Source of the DNA: Halorientalis sp. LT38
GTDB lineage: Archaea > Halobacteriota > Halobacteria > Halobacteriales > Haloarculaceae
DNA length: 64,000 bases
Reading direction: 5' to 3'
NCBI RefSeq assembly: GCF_037031225.1
Contig: NZ_JAYEZN010000001.1
Coordinates: 1,550,001-1,614,000, forward strand
The notes beneath the pieces are model-generated. The model did no database searches, was not told the DNA's origin, and worked only from the letters and a program-made list of their open reading frames with translations. The translations under genes were made by a program, and so were the position numbers. Below are positions 1 to 9,082 of this stretch, piece after piece. Each line of letters opens with the position of its first letter. Within the stretch, counting starts at the first letter, position 1.

Positions 1-332
1 AAGAACGTCTCGACGAACGCGGGGCGATTGCTCAGCAGCGCGCTCACGATGTCCCCCTCGCCGACGCCGTCGGCGGCGAGGCCGGCGGCGAGTCGGTCGA
101 CGCGGTCGTCGAACTCGCGGTAGGTGTCGGTGCGGTCGTACTCCGGGTAGACGAACGCCTCGCGGTCGGGGGCGCGGTCGAGCGCCGCGTCGAACAGCGC
201 CGGGACGTTCGCCGGCCGGTCGGGGTAGGCGAGGGCCCCGTCGGCCTCGCGTTCGAGGCCGAAGGCGTCGGGGTCGTGGTGGACGATGCCGTCGGTCCAG
301 CTGATGGTGCTGGTGTCGTATCCCTGTTTCAT
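1..332 (-). CDS. Acyl-CoA synthetase (AMP-forming), N-terminal part only
   Basis: The gene starts at an ATG at 332 and runs off the left edge; 110 codons are visible. They match the N-terminal portion of class I adenylate-forming acyl-CoA ligases: a lead-in segment, then a region of the type 'PALFDAAL..APDREAFVY' followed by 'LAAGLAADGVGEGDIV', the first strand-helix units of the AMP-binding fold. The ATP-binding loop lies outside the window, so substrate and completeness cannot be judged. It shares strand and theme with the flavin oxidoreductase and the next acyl-CoA synthetase upstream of it, so it probably belongs to the same catabolic group. Family assignment is good, function only general. 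Confidence 0.8.
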   Translation of the reverse strand, partial: MKQGYDTSTISWTDGIVHHDPDAFGLEREADGALAYPDRPANVPALFDAALDRAPDREAFVYPEYDRTDTYREFDDRVDRLAAGLAADGVGEGDIVSALLSNRPAFVETF

Positions 333-369
333 GGTTCGCTCTAAATCGCGTGTGCCGCCTGCATAACGG

Positions 370-1377
370 TTACTCCGCCTCGGGTGGCAGCGCCTCGAGG
401 GTGGACTCGAACATCTCGTCGGTCGCCCCCTGCGGGAAGGAGATCAGGGCGGTGTCGACGACGCCGTCGATCAGGTCGCCGACCCGCTCGCGGGCGTGCT
501 CGGGGGTGCCGGCGATGCCGAGCGCGTCCTGCAGTTCCGGGGTGACGGCCTCGGCCGCGCCGGCCTTGTCGCCGCCGCGCCAGGCGTCCTGGATGGCTTC
601 GGCCGTCTCGGGGAAGCCGTGGTCGGCGACGACGCCGTTGTAGTAGTCGGTCGACCCGACGTAGTAGGCGACGTGTCGGGCGAGGATCTCGCGGGCCTCG
701 TCGGGGTCGTCGCTGACCGCCGTCGGGACCGACGCCGAGACGTGGAGGTCGCGGTCGGTGTTCGCCCGGTCGCGCGCCTCGTCGATGGCGTCCTCGATCG
801 CCGGCAGCGGCATGAGGTGGGGGAGGAGGCCGTCGGCGTAGTCGATCGTCATGGCGATGTTGGTGGTGCCGAGCGCCGCGTTGAGGACGGGCACCTCCTG
901 GCCGTCGGCGTGGTTGAGGGCGAACCCGCTCAGGTCGAAGATCTCGCCGTCGTAGTCGATGCGCTCGCCCGAGAGCGCCAGGTCGAGGATCTCGATGGTC
1001 TCGCGGATGCGGCGCAGCGGCCGCTCGAACTCCTGGCCGTGGTAGTTCTCGACGACCAGGGGTGTGCTCGACCCGATGCCGAGCAGGAACTGGCCGTCGG
1101 TGGCCTCGTGGAGCGAGAGGGCGTTGCCCGCCAGCGCCATCGGACTGCGCGAGAAGGCGTTGGCGATGCAGGTCCCGAGGGCGCAGTCGGTCCGCTCGGC
1201 GATGCGGGCGAGCAGCGGGAAGGGGCCGTACCCCCAGCCCTCGCCGACCCAGACGGAGTCGAAGCCGCTGTCTTCGGCCTCGGCGGCGTAGTCGACGAGC
1301 CAGTCGCCCGCCTTGTCGGCGTATTCAGGCAGCACGATACCCGTGCGTGGATAGTCGAAGGTTGTGTCCGTTGTCAT
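370..1377 (-). CDS. LLM-class (luciferase-like) flavin/F420-dependent oxidoreductase
   Basis: This 335-residue protein has the luciferase-like TIM-barrel pattern: an N-terminal strand ending in TGIVLP, 'AEDSGFDSVWVGE' near residues 33-46, a central 'GQFLLGIGSS' and a C-terminal 'GTPEHARERV' segment typical of this family. Archaeal members often use F420, but the sequence alone does not fix the cofactor. Its 3' end lies 37 bp before the start of the partial acyl-CoA ligase, and its start lies 3 bp after the stop of the acyl-CoA synthetase at 1381-2922. It is therefore likely cotranscribed with both and would reduce or oxidise an intermediate of the same pathway. The exact reaction is unknown. 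Confidence 0.85.
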   Translation of the reverse strand: MTTDTTFDYPRTGIVLPEYADKAGDWLVDYAAEAEDSGFDSVWVGEGWGYGPFPLLARIAERTDCALGTCIANAFSRSPMALAGNALSLHEATDGQFLLGIGSSTPLVVENYHGQEFERPLRRIRETIEILDLALSGERIDYDGEIFDLSGFALNHADGQEVPVLNAALGTTNIAMTIDYADGLLPHLMPLPAIEDAIDEARDRANTDRDLHVSASVPTAVSDDPDEAREILARHVAYYVGSTDYYNGVVADHGFPETAEAIQDAWRGGDKAGAAEAVTPELQDALGIAGTPEHARERVGDLIDGVVDTALISFPQGATDEMFESTLEALPPEAE

Positions 1378-1380
1378 TGG

Positions 1381-2922
1381 TCAGTCCTGGACCGCCTCGC
1401 GGAGGTCCTGTCGCGAGATCTTCCCGCTGTTTGTCTGTGGCAGTTCGTCGCGGAACTCGTACCGGCGCGGGCGCTTGAAGTCCTCGATGGCCGACGACGA
1501 CTGGAAGTACTCGTCCAGAACGTCCGCGTCGAGGTCGCCGTCGCTCGGGACGACGAACGCGGTGACGACCTGGCCCCACTCGGCGTCGGGGGCCCCGACG
1601 ACCGCGCCGGTCTGCACGTCGGGGTGTTCGTGGAGGACGTCCTCGACCTCGGCGGGGTAGATGTTCTCCCCGCCGCTGATGATCATGTTGTCCTTCCGGT
1701 CGACGAAGTAGAGGAACCCCTCCTCGCCGCGACGGCCGAGGTCGCCGGTCCGGTACCAGCCGTCGACGATGGCCGCCTCGGTCTTTTCGGGGTCCTTGTA
1801 GTAGTCGATCATGCAGGTGGGCGTCTTGGCCAGTATCTCCCCTTCCTCGCCCTGCGGGACGACGTTCGTCGGCTGTGGGTCCTCGGGATCGACGAGGCGG
1901 ACCTCGGCGTTTGGCACCGCGCGGCCGATGCTCCCCAGGTGGTCGTCGTGGTACTCGGGGTGGAGGAAGGCCGCGAAGATGATCTCGGTCGAGCCGTAGG
2001 CGTTGACGAAGTCGACGTCGGGGAACTGCTCGCGACAGCGGGTGACGACCTCGTCGGGCATCGCAGAGCCGGAGTACTGGATCATCCGCACGCCGTCCGT
2101 GTCCCGGTCGTCGATGCTCCCCTCGGAGAGGATCTCGTTGAAGTGGGTCGGGACGCCCCAGATCGCGGTCACGCCCTCGTCTTCGACGTAGTCGAGGGTG
2201 ACGCTCGGGTCGAAGTCCCGCTGGATCACGTTCGTCGCGCCGACGTGCAGTGCCGGCATGAAGTTCGCCAGCAGCGGGCCGATGTGGTAGAGCGGGCCCA
2301 GCGCGACGCTGGTGTCGCTCGGGCGGAGCCGGTTGTAGGGGACGCTCATCAGGTCCGCGTCGACGACGTTGCGGTGGGTGTGGCGGACGCCCTTCGGGTC
2401 GCCCGTGGTCCCGGAGGTGTACAGCAGCAGCGCCGGGTCGTCCTCGTCGACGGCGATGCAGGGGGTGGTGGCCGACCCGTTCGTCAGCGACTCGTAGGCC
2501 CGTCCCTCGGGGAGCGAGACGTCCCCGACTTCGATCTGGATCGGCGGGAGGGCGTCGGCTGACAGCTCCGCAACGGTGTCCTCGCAGGACTCGTCGACGG
2601 CGATCCCGTCCGCCTCGGAGTGGTCGAGGACGTAGTCCAGTCTGTCGGGTGGGGCGCGGTAGCTGACCGGCGTCACGACCAGTCCGATCTCCAGGCCGGC
2701 GAACAGCAACACCAGCAGTTCGACCGAGTCCTTCACCATCACGGCGACGTGATCGCCCGGCTCGAAGCCGGCGCCTAGCAGGCCGTTCGCCGTCCGCGTG
2801 ACGCGCTCGTCCCACGCGGCGAACGTCACCTCCTCGTCGGCCGCGGGATCGACCAGCCCGACGGCGTCGGGCCGGCTCGCTGCGGCCTGTGTGAGGAGAT
2901 CCCTCACTGTCGGATGCGACAT
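1381..2922 (-). CDS. Acyl-CoA synthetase / AMP-dependent CoA ligase
   Basis: A 513-residue class I adenylate-forming enzyme. The P-loop-like signature YTSGTTGDPKG lies at residues 168-178, a GWYRTGDLG adenylation motif sits near residue 392, and the C-terminal 'SGKISRQDLR' carries the catalytic lysine near the end. All core motifs are present and the length is normal. It should activate a carboxylic acid to its CoA thioester through an acyl-adenylate. It heads a minus-strand unit with the flavin oxidoreductase 3 bp downstream and is divergent from the acyl-CoA dehydrogenase at 3042. A CTATAG box precedes the start with a 24-bp gap. Confidence 0.92.
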   Translation of the reverse strand: MSHPTVRDLLTQAAASRPDAVGLVDPAADEEVTFAAWDERVTRTANGLLGAGFEPGDHVAVMVKDSVELLVLLFAGLEIGLVVTPVSYRAPPDRLDYVLDHSEADGIAVDESCEDTVAELSADALPPIQIEVGDVSLPEGRAYESLTNGSATTPCIAVDEDDPALLLYTSGTTGDPKGVRHTHRNVVDADLMSVPYNRLRPSDTSVALGPLYHIGPLLANFMPALHVGATNVIQRDFDPSVTLDYVEDEGVTAIWGVPTHFNEILSEGSIDDRDTDGVRMIQYSGSAMPDEVVTRCREQFPDVDFVNAYGSTEIIFAAFLHPEYHDDHLGSIGRAVPNAEVRLVDPEDPQPTNVVPQGEEGEILAKTPTCMIDYYKDPEKTEAAIVDGWYRTGDLGRRGEEGFLYFVDRKDNMIISGGENIYPAEVEDVLHEHPDVQTGAVVGAPDAEWGQVVTAFVVPSDGDLDADVLDEYFQSSSAIEDFKRPRRYEFRDELPQTNSGKISRQDLREAVQD

Positions 2923-2946
2923 GTGAGCGGAGTTCGGCGGCTCTCC

Positions 2947-2952
2947 CTATAG
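2947..2952 (-). promoter_or_regulatory. TATA-like box of the acyl-CoA synthetase gene
   Basis: CTATAG on the minus strand lies 24 bp before the ATG at 2922. This is the spacing expected for a leaderless haloarchaeal transcript and supports that start. No experimental evidence. Confidence 0.5.
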
Positions 2953-3041
2953 TCCTTGTCGCTACGGAACGATCCGGTTTGCGGCGTGGGGGACCCTTAA
3001 GGGGGCCGCATCCGTGGTAGTGGTGAGGACGCACGGAAACC

Positions 3042-4193
3042 ATGATGACACACTTCACGCTCGAGGACCGCCATCGCGAGCAACGCGAGGCGGTCCGGGC
3101 GTTCTGCGAGGCCGAGGTCGAACCGCACGTCGAGGAGTACGAGCGCAACGGCGAATTCCCCCGCGAGATCGTCGAGGCCGTCGGCGACGCCGGCTTCCAC
3201 GGCGTCCCCTACCCCGAGGAGTACGGTGGCGCCGGGAAGGACTACCGCTCCTTTGCCATCACCATCGAGGAACTGGCTCGCAGCTGGAAGCTGCTGGCCG
3301 GCACCGTCTCGGGTGCGAGCTGCCTGGTCGGCTACCCCATCGCCGAGTTCGGCGACGAGTGGCAGAAAGACGACTGGCTCCGCGGGCTGGCGACCGGCCA
3401 GCAGGTCGGCGCGCTCTCGATGACCGAGCCCGAGGCCGGCAGCGACGCCGCGAGCATGACCACGACGGCGGAGAAAGACGGCGACGAGTACGTCATCGAC
3501 GGCCACAAGGTCTGGACCACCAACGGCGCCGTCGCCGACCTCGTGGTCGTGGCCGCCCGGACCGGCGACACCGGGACCCACGACGACATCAGCCTCATCG
3601 GCATCCCGAACCCCAACGACCGCGACGGGTTCGACGTGGTCCGGGACATCCCCTGCATGGAGGGCGAGGCCGCCGTCGAGAGCGAAATCGAGTACGACGG
3701 ACTCAGAGTGCCGGCGGAGAACCTGATCGGCGAGGAGGGCAAGGGCTTCCGGTACATCATGGAGGGGCTGGACATCGGCCGGATCGGCACGGGCGCACAG
3801 GGCGTCGGCGTCGCCCAGGCCGCCTTCGAGGCGAGCCGCGACTTCGCCGACGAGCGCGAGCAGTTCGGCGAGCCCATCCGGGCGAACCAGGGCGTCTCGT
3901 TCAAGGTCGCCGACATGGCGATGGAAGTCGAATCCGCCCGCATGCTGACGCTGCACGCCGCCAACGAGCGCGACCGCGGCCAGCGCGTCACCAAGGAGGC
4001 CGCCATGGCCAAGACGAAGGCGACGGACGTCGCGATGGACGCCGCCGTCGAGGCCGTCCAGGTCCACGGCTCCCGCGGGTACTCGAAGGACTACCCCGTC
4101 GAGCGCTACATGCGCGTCGCGAAGGGCATGCAGATCTACGAGGGGACCAACGAGGTCAACCGCATCGTCATCAGCAACTCGCTGTACGACTAA
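3042..4193 (+). CDS. Acyl-CoA dehydrogenase (catalytic Glu at the short-chain position)
   Basis: A 383-residue FAD-dependent acyl-CoA dehydrogenase. 'LSMTEPEAGSDA' (from about residue 125) and 'VWTTNGAVADL' (157-167) are the FAD/substrate motifs, and the C-terminal YEGTNE places the catalytic base at Glu367, as in short- and medium-chain enzymes. The alternative isovaleryl-type position is Gly246 here. The protein would introduce the alpha,beta double bond and pass electrons to ETF. ATG-ATG at 3042 gives two possible starts one codon apart. The gene is divergent from the acyl-CoA synthetase and convergent with the crotonase/hydroxyacyl-CoA dehydrogenase unit. Confidence 0.93.
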   Translation: MMTHFTLEDRHREQREAVRAFCEAEVEPHVEEYERNGEFPREIVEAVGDAGFHGVPYPEEYGGAGKDYRSFAITIEELARSWKLLAGTVSGASCLVGYPIAEFGDEWQKDDWLRGLATGQQVGALSMTEPEAGSDAASMTTTAEKDGDEYVIDGHKVWTTNGAVADLVVVAARTGDTGTHDDISLIGIPNPNDRDGFDVVRDIPCMEGEAAVESEIEYDGLRVPAENLIGEEGKGFRYIMEGLDIGRIGTGAQGVGVAQAAFEASRDFADEREQFGEPIRANQGVSFKVADMAMEVESARMLTLHAANERDRGQRVTKEAAMAKTKATDVAMDAAVEAVQVHGSRGYSKDYPVERYMRVAKGMQIYEGTNEVNRIVISNSLYD

Positions 4194-4370
4194 GCCACCG
4201 CCCCGCTCCCCGTTCTCGCCAGCCGATCGCCGATTCCCGACCCCGCTCGACCGTCCCCCAGTCGTCACCCCACCGATCTGTCACCGGGCGAACCCGATCT
4301 GGCGTGACATATCCGTAGAAACTCGCCGGCGATTTTCGCAAACCAAAGGGCCGCCGCGAGCGCGCGACTG

Positions 4371-4395
4371 AAATAACACACTTAGTCCGTTATTT
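4371..4395 (+). repeat. Near-palindromic element, copy 1 (AATAAC-N11-GTTATT)
   Basis: AAATAAC at 4371-4377 and GTTATTT at 4389-4395 are perfect 7-bp arms around an 11-bp spacer. The stretch 4369-4397 matches the reverse complement of 26045-26073 at 21 of 29 positions, including ten identical bases AGTCCGTTAT that cover part of the asymmetric spacer. Both copies lie 116-190 bp beyond the stop codon of an acyl-CoA dehydrogenase gene. An operator, a processing site or a small mobile remnant are all possible. Confidence 0.6.
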
Positions 4396-4415
4396 GATGG
4401 CAGGGCTGTTTTGGT

Positions 4416-4432
4416 CTGGCAAGGTTTGCCAG
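4416..4432. repeat. Perfect inverted repeat CTGGCAA-GGT-TTGCCAG
   Basis: The arms are 7 bp with a 3-bp loop (4416-4422 and 4426-4432). No T-tract follows on either strand, so a classic terminator is unlikely; an operator half-site pair or an RNA hairpin in the convergent gap is possible. Confidence 0.4.
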
Positions 4433-4515
4433 GAGCATCACAAAAGACCGTGTGAGATGCGGGTCGCTCTGGGGTCGGCTCCGGGTGGAAGAAGGTGAAA
4501 AACGGAATCCGGCGG

Positions 4516-5318
<803 letters not shown>

Positions 5319-5322
<4 letters not shown>

Positions 5323-6176
5323 TCGTCGTCCTCCCAGTTGTAGAAGCCCTGCCCGGTCTTAACACCCAGGTCGCCGGCACGCACCATCTGCCGGACGATC
5401 GTCGGGGGCTTGAACGCGTCGCGGCCGAGTTCGTCGGCGAGCGCCTCGCCGATCTCCATCCGGACGTCCCAGCCGTTGTAGTCGCCGAGTTCCAGCGGGC
5501 CCATCGGGAAGTTGTACCCGAGTTTCATCCCCGTGTCGATGTCCTCGGCGGAGGCGACGCCCTGCTCGACCATCCGGGCGGCCTCCATCCCGAGGATGAC
5601 GCCCAGCCGGGAGGTGGCGAAGCCCGGGAAGTCGTCGACGAGGATGCTCGTCCGGCCCAGGCCCTCCGCCAGTTCCTCGGCGCGTGCGACGGTCTCGTCG
5701 TCGGTGTGGTGGCCGGTGATGAGTTCGAGCAGCTCCATCTTCACCGGCGGGTTGAAGAAGTGGGTCCCGATGACGCGTTCGGGCGACTCCGTCGCGCTCG
5801 CGATCTCGGTGACGGGCAGCGACGAGGTGTTCGACCCCAGCACCGTGTCGGGGCCCGCGTGCTCGTCGAGTTCCTCGAACACGCTCTTTTTCAGGTCGGC
5901 CTTCTCCGGGACGGCCTCGATGACGAACGTCGGCTCGTCGGTCACCGTCTCGATGTCGGTCGTCCCCGAGACGTGCGCGAAGGTGGCCTCCGCGTCGTCG
6001 ATGATGTCCCGGTCCTCGGCCTCGGCCAGGTCCTCGCGAATGCGGTTCAGGCCCTCGTCGACGAGGTCCTGTTCGATGTCACGGATGATCACGTCGTAGC
6101 CGTTCTGGGCCGCCAGCTGGGCGATCCCGCTGCCCATGGTCCCGGCTCCGATGACGCCGATTGCTTGTTCTGCCAT
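5319..6176 (-). CDS. 3-hydroxyacyl-CoA dehydrogenase (285 aa)
   Basis: The N-terminus has the NAD-binding fingerprint GVIGAGTMGSGIA, followed by 'VIEAVPE', the active-site stretch 'THFFNPPVKM' and a single C-terminal 3HCDH domain with 'PMGPLELGDYNG'. It oxidises L-3-hydroxyacyl-CoA with NAD. The start at 6176 is chosen because the Rossmann motif begins a few residues later and a CTATTG box (6200-6205) lies 23 bp upstream. It forms an ATGA-overlapping pair with the enoyl-CoA hydratase at 4516-5322. A second, longer 3-hydroxyacyl-CoA dehydrogenase lies at 16505. Confidence 0.93.
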
Positions 6177-6199
6177 ACAGAGAGTGGCTGCCGGCCGGG

Positions 6200-6205
6200 C
6201 AATAG
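6200..6205 (-). promoter_or_regulatory. TATA-like box of the 3HCDH-ECH operon
   Basis: CTATTG on the minus strand, 23 bp before the ATG at 6176; consistent with a leaderless transcript for the two-gene beta-oxidation unit. Confidence 0.45.
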
Positions 6206-6278
6206 AGCTTTCCCCGGCGGTATCGCGGCTGCCGATGGGGCAACCTATTTGACGGGCGGCCGCTAACATCTGCTTGGC

Positions 6279-6569
6279 ATGAGTACGCATACTGCTGAGG
6301 AGCAACGCCAGTGCGACCTGTCGGCGGACGACCTCGCGGACCTCCCCCCGAGCGCGAAACTCGTTCTGCAGTCGCTCCAGCACACGGATGGAATGACGAC
6401 GAGCCAGCTCGCCGAGGAGACGCAGTTCGCCGAGCGGACCGTCCGATACGCTCTCACACGTCTCGACGAGATCGGCGTCATCGAGTCCCAGTATCTCCTC
6501 TCGGACCCACAGACCTGCAAGTACCTGTTGACGACGGACGCGCCCCAGTCCGGCGAGCGACTCGACTGA
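6279..6569 (+). CDS. Small winged-helix (MarR-like) regulator, 96 aa
   Basis: A compact helix-turn-helix protein. 'LPPSAKLVLQSLQ' opens the domain, 'MTTSQLAEETQFAERTVRYALTRLDEIGVI' is the recognition unit (about residues 39-68) and a beta-wing follows. No ligand-binding domain is present. It precedes the MaoC gene on the same strand by 70 bp, and a related small winged-helix protein follows that gene on the opposite strand at 7741-8034. A role as a local regulator of the catabolic genes is inference. A CTATTTG box (6243-6249) lies about 29 bp upstream. Confidence 0.78.
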   Translation: MSTHTAEEQRQCDLSADDLADLPPSAKLVLQSLQHTDGMTTSQLAEETQFAERTVRYALTRLDEIGVIESQYLLSDPQTCKYLLTTDAPQSGERLD

Positions 6570-6639
6570 CAGTGGCCCGGAACACGCACGCGCCACACCG
6601 TCGCGGAGACGCAGGACCGACCGCGGGGCCACGCTGACG

Positions 6640-7662
6640 ATGGCCGACTTCTCTCATCTCGACGGCCTCGTCGGCGAGACCCGGCGCACAGTGGAGGGCC
6701 TCGAAGTCGAGGCCGGCAAAGTCGCGGAGTTCGCCACCGCCCTCCGGGACGACAACCCGATCCACCACGACCCGGCGGCCGCGACCGAGCAGGGGTTCGA
6801 CGCCGTCCCCGCGCCGCTGACCTTCACCCGGACCTCGTACTTCCCGCGCTACCGACCCGAGGGGATCTCCGGGATCCAGGGGTTCGACCTCGGCTTCGAC
6901 GAACAGTACACCGTACACGGCGAGCAGGCCTACGAGTACGAGCGCCCGCTGGTGGTCGGTGACGTCCTGACCGGCGACACGACGGTCCTCGACGCCTTCG
7001 AGCGCGACGGGCAGCGCGGCGGGACGATGACCTTCGCGATCCTCGAGACCGTCTTCCGCGACGCGGACGACGAGCCGGTCGTCACCGCGCAGTCGACGGT
7101 GATCGAGACCGGCGGCGCCATCGACGACGGCGAGGACGGAGACGGCGAGGAGACCACGTGCGCCGACGCGGAAGCCGACGCGGACGGGGAGGCCCCCATC
7201 CCGAACGGCGACGGAATCCAGGCGGGCGATCGGGGCGAGCCCCGCCCGACGGCGGCGGACGTGGCCGTCGGCGACCCCGCCCCGCCGGTGGTCGTCGAGG
7301 ACCTCGAACGGAAGGACTTCGTGAAGTACGCGGGCGCCAGCGGCGACTTCACGCCCATCCACTACGACGAACCCTTCGTCCGGGAGGCGGGCCACGATTC
7401 GGTCTTCGCACAGGGGATGCTCACGGCGGGCTACGCGGCGCGCGCGGTCGCGGACTGGTTCGGGCTCGAAAACGTCACGCAGTTTTCGACGCGGTTCCGG
7501 TCCCAGCTGTTCCCCGGCGAGAGCGTCGTCGTCACGGGCGAGATCGACGAGGTTTCGCCCACTGACGAGGGTGCGACCGTCCACGCCACCGTGGAGGCGA
7601 CCACCCGGGACGGGACGGTCCTCCTCACCGGGCAGGCCGAAGCGACCGTCCCGGCCGAGTGA
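6640..7662 (+). CDS. MaoC-type enoyl-CoA hydratase, two hot-dog domains fused
   Basis: A 340-residue protein with an N-terminal FAS1-like/MaoC hot-dog domain (about 10-155), a very acidic, low-complexity linker (about 160-200) and a C-terminal catalytic MaoC domain. The C-terminal domain carries the hydratase dyad in 'GASGDFTPIHYDEP' (Asp236 and His241). In many archaea and bacteria the two halves are separate subunits; here they are one chain. It would hydrate an enoyl- or enoyl-like CoA ester, possibly a branched or C4/C5-dicarboxyl one. It is flanked by two small winged-helix genes, which suggests dedicated regulation. Confidence 0.88.
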   Translation: MADFSHLDGLVGETRRTVEGLEVEAGKVAEFATALRDDNPIHHDPAAATEQGFDAVPAPLTFTRTSYFPRYRPEGISGIQGFDLGFDEQYTVHGEQAYEYERPLVVGDVLTGDTTVLDAFERDGQRGGTMTFAILETVFRDADDEPVVTAQSTVIETGGAIDDGEDGDGEETTCADAEADADGEAPIPNGDGIQAGDRGEPRPTAADVAVGDPAPPVVVEDLERKDFVKYAGASGDFTPIHYDEPFVREAGHDSVFAQGMLTAGYAARAVADWFGLENVTQFSTRFRSQLFPGESVVVTGEIDEVSPTDEGATVHATVEATTRDGTVLLTGQAEATVPAE

Positions 7663-7740
7663 GGAGACGCTTCCCGCGAACTGAGGAGACGATTCCTGCG
7701 AACCGAGGCGACGCGCGACGGATGGCGCTTTTGCTGCTGT

Positions 7741-8034
7741 TTACGGCTGGCCGGCGACGGGTTCGGCCAGCGCGATCTCGCGATAGAGGCCGTCTTCGTC
7801 CGGGAGCGCCCACTGGCGAGTGATCAGGTCGGCCGCCTCGAGCGCGGCGATCGCTCGCCGCAGCGTTCGCTCGGCCAGGCGGGTCCGGTCGCGGAGTTGC
7901 GCGACGGTGAGCGCGTCCGGGGCCGCTCGTTCGACCACCAGGTAGGTGAGTTTCGCGCTGGGAGTCAGGTCGCGCAACCGCTCGGGCGGGTCGCTGTCGC
8001 TTCCGGCGGCCGGGCTATGACAGTGTGAGGCCAT
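7741..8034 (-). CDS. Small winged-helix regulator, paralogue of the one at 6279
   Basis: A 97-residue protein with the same layout as the 6279 gene: 'LTPSAKLTYLVVE' then 'LTVAQLRDRTRLAERTLRRAIAALEAADLI' and a short wing. The two share the PSAKL opening and the AERT(V/L)R recognition core, so they are paralogues. The ATG at 8034 is chosen because upstream codons are not domain-like. It is convergent with the MaoC gene and lies 60 bp beyond the cyclase-family gene on the same strand. Its likely target is one of the neighbouring units; this is inference. Confidence 0.75.
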   Translation of the reverse strand: MASHCHSPAAGSDSDPPERLRDLTPSAKLTYLVVERAAPDALTVAQLRDRTRLAERTLRRAIAALEAADLITRQWALPDEDGLYREIALAEPVAGQP

Positions 8035-8094
8035 GCGTACCGTCTGGAACTTCCGAGCAACGGGAAAAGATCCTTTCGCGGGCGGCAACCCGAC

Positions 8095-9078
8095 TCAGCG
8101 GATCGCGACCGGGTTCGCGGGCGCGCCGGTCGCCCCGACGATGCCGACCGGGCCGCTGACGAAGAAGAACTCGTAGCGTCCGTCCTCGGCACAGGCCGCC
8201 GCGAGGTCCTCGAGGCGCAGCAGTTCCGTGATCACGACGCCCAGGTCGCGCAGCAGCGCCGGGTGCAGGGGGATGAGCGTCCCCGTCTCCCGCGAGTGGG
8301 TCTGTTCGGCCGTGAGCGTGTCCGTCCCGTAGACGGCCACGTCGTGGTCGGCGAACCACTCGGCCGTCTCGTCGGTGTAGGTCGGCCCGGGTTCGTCGAG
8401 CGTGTCCGGATCGTCCGGTGGCGAGTACGCCTCGTAGAAGGCCTCGGGCCCCTCCTCGTAGAACAGCGACAGGGCGCCGGTCCGGACGAGCAGGATGTCC
8501 CCGGCTTCCAGTTCGACGCCCTGTTCGTCGGCACAGGCGTCGAGTTCCGCGGGCGTGATCACGTCGCCGCGGTCGAGCCGGTCGACGCCGCGGTGGCGCG
8601 CGACGTCCAGCAGGACGCCCCGGCCGACGATGCCGTGCTCGCCGAGGTGTTCGGCCCCGCAGCGATCGAGGCCGCCCACCGTCGTGTCGGCGTCGAAGCC
8701 GTTGTAGAGCTCGTCGTCGTACCAGCTGTGACCCAGGGCGTCGTGGTGGGTGGTGCCGTGGGTGAACATGTCGACGGCGTCGTCCGACGACTCCATGCCG
8801 GCGAAGGGCTCGCGGTCGGCCTCGCCCGCGTCGATGTGGCTCTTGTCCCGGATCATCCGGTGGTCGACGCCGGTTCGCGTCGGCCAGACCGGATCACCGT
8901 CGGGGGCGTTGATCGGGGTGCCGAGCGTGAAGGTCTCGCCGGACTCGACGGTTCGAACGCCGCGGAGGACGCGGCCGGCGTCGAGCATGTTGACGGCGCC
9001 GAGTTCGTCGTCGTCGCCCCACCGGCCCCAGTTGTCGGGGGCGTTCGCGAGGATCGATTCGATTCGAGGCGGTCCCAT
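8095..9078 (-). CDS. Cyclase-family metal-dependent hydrolase A (327 aa)
   Basis: A member of the putative cyclase/kynurenine-formamidase/isatin-hydrolase family. The metal motif HxxxHxDxxxH is seen as His107, His111, Asp113 and His117, and 'GDILLVRTG' and a late 'VITELLRLEDL' fit the fold. At 327 residues it is longer than bacterial kynurenine formamidase and resembles the long branch of the family. Such enzymes open cyclic amides, imides or lactone-like rings or hydrolyse formamides. It is followed upstream by a TAXI solute-binding protein (4-bp gap), which ties it to an imported substrate. A shorter paralogue lies at 12309. Confidence 0.87.
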   Translation of the reverse strand: MGPPRIESILANAPDNWGRWGDDDELGAVNMLDAGRVLRGVRTVESGETFTLGTPINAPDGDPVWPTRTGVDHRMIRDKSHIDAGEADREPFAGMESSDDAVDMFTHGTTHHDALGHSWYDDELYNGFDADTTVGGLDRCGAEHLGEHGIVGRGVLLDVARHRGVDRLDRGDVITPAELDACADEQGVELEAGDILLVRTGALSLFYEEGPEAFYEAYSPPDDPDTLDEPGPTYTDETAEWFADHDVAVYGTDTLTAEQTHSRETGTLIPLHPALLRDLGVVITELLRLEDLAAACAEDGRYEFFFVSGPVGIVGATGAPANPVAIR

Positions 9079-9082
9079 CCAG

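Larger units (their letters stand above)
4194..4515. other. 322-bp convergent gap with two inverted repeats
   Basis: No convincing coding frame. The gap lies between two converging genes and is locally more AT-rich around 4371-4440. It holds an imperfect palindromic element at 4371-4395 and a perfect 7-bp inverted repeat at 4416-4432, listed separately. Confidence 0.7.

Noticed and set aside
496-2562. Very long open frame on the plus strand opposite the flavin oxidoreductase and the acyl-CoA synthetase
   Set aside because: It mirrors two well-supported genes and has the Val/Asp/Arg/Gly-repetitive composition of antisense frames in GC-rich DNA. No domain motif is visible.
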